A stretch of DNA of 64,000 nt, taken from positions 43,306,440-43,370,439 of the forward strand of contig OX485807.1 of assembly GCA_950295325.1 (NCBI GenBank). Reading direction: 5' to 3'. The position numbers and the translations under genes were made by a program. Origin of the DNA: Polytrichum commune (lineage: Eukaryota; Streptophyta; Polytrichopsida; Polytrichales; Polytrichaceae). The notes beneath the pieces are model-generated. The model saw only the letters and a list, made by a program, of their open reading frames with translations, had not been told where the DNA came from and searched no databases. Shown here in pieces: positions 59,873 through 64,000 of the stretch. Every line of letters begins with the position of its first letter. The stretch's first letter is position 1.

Positions 59873-60380
59873 CGTACACATGTTTTGGAACACATAAAAG
59901 AGGCCTCGGATCCGAGGCCTCATTCACAAACTAGTTTACATACTCAAAACAAACCAAAGTGCCTCATCTGTACAATTGTTTTGGAACACATAAAAGAGGC
60001 CTCGGATCCGAGGCCTCATTCACAAACTAGTTTACATACTCAAAACAAACCAAAGTGCCTCATCCGTACACATGTTTTGGAACACATAAAAGAGGCCTTG
60101 GATCCGAGGCCTCATTCACAAACTAGTTTACATACTCAAAACAAACCAAAGTGCCTCTTCCGTAGACTTGTTTTGGAACACATAAAAGAGGCCTCGGATC
60201 CAAGGCCTCATTCACAAACTAGTTTACATCCTCAAAAACAAGCAAAGTGCCTCATTCATACAAGTTATACTTTGAATCAAAAAACCTCAAGTGGCCTCAG
60301 CCGAGAGGCCTGGGATCCGAGGCCTCATTCACAAACTAGTTTACATACTCAGAACCAACCAAAGTGCCTCATAAAGACAT
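59873..60380. repeat. Family-3 array, 96-bp units, part 2
   Basis: Continuation beyond the LTR, with palindromes at about 59903, 59998, 60095 (one mismatch), 60189 (one mismatch) and 60305. The 217-aa frame at 59834-60487 is a read-through of the repeat. Confidence 0.95.
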
Positions 60381-61167
60381 GCCTAACCAAGTTACTTGTT
60401 ACATGGCCCACGGGCGTTTACCCGTGGGGCACAAGGCAGAGAGCAAGGAATCAAAAATGGAAGATAGTTGACATTCCATTAGTTTGAGAAATCAAGAACC
60501 TCACCTCTCTCAAAACCCTACCTCTCACATATTCAAACTTACACAAATATGAGGCCTCGGATCCGAGGCCTCTTCCCCTAGCTCTTTCTTATGCACTACA
60601 CAAAACAAGACAAGGCCGAGAGCAATTGATGTGCACATAACATTTTGATTTTTCAAGCACAAACCTACCCACAAATAAGAGGCCTCGGATCCGAGGCCTC
60701 TTCCTATGGCTCCCACTTATGCACTACACAATAGAAGAAATGGCCGAGAGCAAGGAATCAAGAAAGCAAGAAAGTCGACATTCCATTTGTTTGAGAAATC
60801 AAGAACCTCGCCTCTCTCAAAACCCTACCTTTCACATACTCAAACTTACACAAATATGAGGCCTCGGATCCGAGGCCTCTTCCCCTAGCTCATTCTTGTG
60901 CACTACAGAAAATGAGACAAGGCCGAGAGCAACATGATGTGCACATAACCTTTTGATTTTTCAAGCACAAACATACCTTTCCTGACATGTTCCTAAACCC
61001 AAATCAAGACAAGGCCGAAAGCAAGTCAAGCTGATATTCCAAATACTATGAGAAATCAAGGTGATAGAAATTAAGCAAAAACGTTGGCGAACATAGCTTG
61101 GCCGAGATCCCGACACCTTAACAGAATTTGGAGTATACCCTCCACTGAAGCCCCTATATTGGCGCCA
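60381..61167. repeat. Family-3 array, 135-bp units, distal end
   Basis: Palindromes near 60551, 60681 and 60857 in units with ATGCACTACACA, GGCCGAGAGCAA and ACATTTTGATTTTTCAAGCAC. These are the units most like the two copies behind gene A. The last 200 bp before gene G hold no palindrome. Confidence 0.9.
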
Positions 61168-62072
61168 CTATCTTCCGAGGTCCCGTCCTCTGTCGGCGTT
61201 ATTGGAGTGCTTCTCGAATCTCCGAGGTTTACTTGCGCCATTCCTCTCCCGCGGCCATGCCCTCGCCTTGATGTTTGTTGTGTTCCGCCCGCCTTGCTTC
61301 GCTGAAATCTTGAAAGCAGGGGTCACAACATCCACACTTAGGGTTTCTGCGCATGGGTCTCCTCCTTCAGCTCTTTCGCGGCCTCCCAACACATTTGATT
61401 TCAGATCTTCCTTTGCCGCTTTCCTCTTGGACGCCTTCATTTTTTCTCTTGCTTGAATCATTGGTTGTCCCGACATCGGTTCTCGCTCTTCTAACGCCTT
61501 CTCAATTGGTTGTGCTACCTCCTTGTTGTCTTCTTCGTAGATATTTCCACTATCTCCACTCCCCCCTTCTTCCTATATTTAAGATAAAAACAATGTTTAT
61601 AACAATGATGACAAACCATAATATCTAAAAGAAAAGTTGTTTCACAGTTGAATATGTTCTACCATTTTTATTATGTGCTCAAACAACTGAATATATGGAG
61701 AACCCGAAGAATACGTACGACACTTGTAGAGTTTGTCTCTTCGCGTGAGTCCTCTTGGATGCTGTCGTTTCCCAACTCCTCCACTTCTGCCATTGGTTGC
61801 GCTTTACTTCCGTCCGCCTCTTCTACAATCGGTGATAAATGAAAAGGCCGAATCCCACAGTCTAGCCTCCACGAAGGTTTCCGCAGGTCCTTTATGCTTT
61901 GGCTCAAATCCTCGGGCGTCCCACGGCCCTCGATTGGCGCTTTCCTTGCCTGTGACTTTTGTGTCCTCACTGTCTTTCTCTTCTTATCAGTGTAATGTGT
62001 AGACGATCGCCTCCTCTTCTTTTTCTTAGATGGTTCCGTTGTCGGAGGTTGTGAATTGCCTATTTCCTTCAT
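61168..62072 (-). CDS. Gene G: small lysine-rich protein, 2 exons
   Basis: Exons 62072-61719 and 61572-61168 (GT...AG, phase 0) give about 252 aa. The N-terminus has a basic cluster KKKKRRR (about 17-23), a likely nuclear localisation signal, followed by KKRK. The rest is charged and probably disordered (EEADGSKAQPMAEVEEL; KMKASKRKAAKED). No domain recognised. It is transcribed away from gene E from a shared gap of about 320 bp, which suggests a two-gene unit, perhaps a transposon. The 3' end could include a further exon. Confidence 0.5.
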
Positions 62073-62391
62073 GTGTTCAACCCTCCCGCAATTCAGACCT
62101 ATTCGCTCTATTTCCTTTCCACAACCTCACCACATCAAACTCACACATTGGAAAGAAAGTGAGCAATCTCATTCTTCTCAGTATATAATTGCAATACCTC
62201 CCGATGGGAGGCGCGCTTTACTATCTGACAACCATCTTTGTAATTAGGGGTATCTTTTTTTAAGATGCCTGACAATTTTGTCTCCTTCCTGATATTCATG
62301 CGTATTTGTTTATAACTTCATCATCATCACCATTCTCCTTCTCTATGCATCTTTGCATCTTTGTTCCTTCACGTTTGCTTTCTCTGCCTTC
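62073..62391. promoter_or_regulatory. Shared upstream region of genes G and E
   Basis: A 320-bp gap between divergent start codons. TATATAA lies at 62182-62188, about 200 bp before the gene E ATG, a reasonable TATA box for that gene. No palindrome family found here. Confidence 0.4.
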
Positions 62392-64000
62392 ATGGCTTCC
62401 ACCTCAATTCTTCCTCCCGTCTCTGAGATGGCCGAACTTCGTTCACATGGCATCGGGGTCCCTATTATATTCCCCATTGGTGCACAAGGTATTGTTGTTG
62501 TCTCGGAGCTTCATCTTAGCATTAGGTTCTCTTTGAAAGCTAGTACAATATGGGTAGAGCGTGAGATCTACCATCCTGATACTGGATTGCTCGTTCATAC
62601 CTTCCATGAGACCTCCAAGGTAACTGACAATGGCAATGTAGTGTGGGAGTTTGGCGCGGGAAAGTATAGGGTTTGTGGCTGGCCACATTCTCAGATGGGA
62701 GTGTCAACAGAAATCCTTCCTCCTCTTCGATCATCCACTGTTGCCTTTAGCACACCCCCAGTAATAAGCGTCAAGACCGAGCCTGGTGTAGACAACGTTA
62801 TAGACTTGTCTGATTCTTCGAGTGAAGATGTACCAATGCATAAGGCTGCTGTCCATGATTCCCCTCATTTGTTTCCCTTTGCATCCTACGTAACGCCTTC
62901 TCCATCTAGCTCTGTCCCTTCAACTACTTCGGTCCCGAACATCTAAACCTCCTCAAACTATTGTTCAATGTCTTCGTCGTCTTGGCTCTATGCCCGGTAG
63001 TAAGAACGTCCTCAAGAAAATAGACTACGATAAAATCAAAATCCAAGAAGTTAATCACCTTCCCCCTCGTTTCGATGGCACCCAGTTATTTGTCCTCCCT
63101 GCAGCAGAAGTCTCTTCATCTCAAACCAGGGCCAAGTCGTTGGACGGCATGGACAAGCAATATGATGGCCATGTTTGGACTAAGACTCAAACCACCAACA
63201 TTACAAACGACGTTGGCCTTGCATTTCGTTCCTCTACCTGTGTTGGCCATCTCCAATGCCAAAACCCGAGTTGTGATTACCTTCAACGCGCCCATCGTAC
63301 CTCTAAGGTCAATGACACAAAATTTGAAGGTTTCACTAAAGATCCTTTCCGTCTCTCTGGCATTGTGCCATCCGGATCTACTCTTGTCTGCAGGATTTGT
63401 AAAGAGCCTCCCAAATGCATTGCACTATGCGAGGCCAAAATCTTCTACGTCCATGGGAAGGAGTCATCCCAAAAAGCCTGCATTCATCTCGGTTCTCATC
63501 AACATCCAGTGAAGGTTGGAGACTGCAGAGACAGTCGGAAGCGTATCAATGCACTTCTTGAGGAGCACGTTGAACGTACGCCTCAAGCCACCCACAGCAA
63601 GATCGTCCTTGAAGCTAGCAAGGACATTGTTGGTGAGTTTCTCCTTTCTGGCGATAATGACACACACCGTCTCTTCTCTTTAAAAGAGCTTGAACCTGTT
63701 TTTGAGAGCTGTAGAGAGTTGAATTCCCCAAACCTTCGCTCTAAGGTTACCTCTTTCAAATATTTGCGGAGGTTTGGTGTTATGGATGGCATCGCGAAGC
63801 TCCGAGGCGTTAGCAATTGGGCCTACGTCCAACGGAACCAATTCCCAGGACAAGGTGACGATACAGACAAGGTGTTCGTCTTCAAGATGTCGGAGGTTGG
63901 TCCTGGAAGTGGAGTGGATTTGGTTCGTCGGATGCAACCGGGTGGGGACCTGGAGAACGCGTGGATGATGTCAGATCACGTGAAGCGGGTCAAAGGGTGG
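62392..64000 (+). CDS. Gene E: zinc-finger, transposase-like protein, frame break near 62.94 kb, 3' end outside window
   Basis: The first frame, from ATG 62392, runs 184 residues to a TAA at 62944. A second frame, open from 62936 to the window end, continues the coding sequence for 355 codons, implying a one-base shift (or unusual splicing) at about 62928-62939. The first part holds VKTE (127-130, a SUMO-attachment consensus) and VIDLSDSSSED (136-146, a SUMO-interacting motif pattern). The second part has DGHVWTKTQTTNIT, then CVGHLQCQNPSCDYLQRAH, resembling the WRKY-GCM1-type zinc fingers of MULE-like transposases. A second Cys/His group (CRICKEPPKC, CIHLGSHQHP) follows, then MSEVGPGSGVDLVRRMQPGGD before the cut. 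Transposase identity is inferred from these features; the catalytic core would lie beyond the window. It lies divergently from gene G. Confidence 0.6.

Noticed and set aside
58438-60487. Open frames of 105 and 217 aa (SDPRPHSQTSLHTQNKPKC repeats)
   Set aside because: Frame kept open by the 96-bp family-3 unit (a multiple of three). The frame includes LTR-derived sequence and the same unit elsewhere has stops.

Overview
The window looks like nuclear DNA of a land plant, possibly a non-seed plant. Genes are sparse and intron-rich with GT...AG introns. There are plant-type interstitial telomere repeats (TTTAGGG, 44.3 kb), a decayed plant-type MULE with a SWIM finger, CACTA-type terminal sequence, and a solo LTR with a clean 5-bp target duplication. 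I saw no rRNA, tRNA or bacterial operon. Species-level assignment is not possible from sequence alone.

The outstanding content is a set of related multi-exon genes. Each joins a ParB/DGQHR-like N-terminal motif to a C-terminal N6/N4-type DNA-methyltransferase-like fold. Gene A (+, 1163-10727, 10 exons) and gene B (-, 52375-56572, 11 exons) are clear paralogs with matching intron positions. Gene C (-, 36216-40951, 3 exons) is a distant relative with the same domain order. A broken piece of a fourth copy lies at 12754-12923, next to a CACTA-type transposon end. Each intact gene sits in or beside an array of short, near-perfect palindromes with a 2-bp centre. Family 1 (TTTCGG-GA-CCGAAA type) is upstream of gene A and in its two giant introns. 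Family 2 (GTTTGGGTCG-NN-CGACCCAAAC) surrounds gene C and lies in its introns and even its last exon. Family 3 (GAGGCCTCGG-AT-CCGAGGCCTC) is upstream of gene B, with two more copies behind gene A. The arrangement recalls ParB/parS or a mobile element with repeated recognition sites; function is inferred, not shown.

Layout: 1-11.3 kb, gene A and family-1 arrays. 11.3-14.3 kb, CACTA-like subterminal repeats, paralog fragment and a small inverted-repeat element. 14.3-23.2 kb, gene-poor DNA with a GACTATAGTC cluster, a candidate LTR and a minisatellite. 23.2-30.6 kb, a MULE-like element bounded by 120-bp inverted repeats and carrying two decayed genes. 30.6-34 kb, diverged repeats. 34-36 kb, an FCP1-like HAD phosphatase gene. 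36.2-50.2 kb, gene C and a divergently transcribed DUF7869-type transposase-like gene (D) with family-2 arrays between them. 52.4-60.9 kb, gene B and family-3 arrays, interrupted by the solo LTR. 61.2-64 kb, a divergent pair: a small lysine-rich gene (G) and a zinc-finger, transposase-like gene (E) that runs off the window.

Working model: genes A, B and C encode DNA-binding proteins (ParB-like plus a SAM-binding or degenerate methylase domain) that recognise their own palindrome families. Genes D and E are candidate transposases of the mobile units carrying them. The gene structures and the palindromes are directly visible; the recognition link and the mobility are hypotheses.
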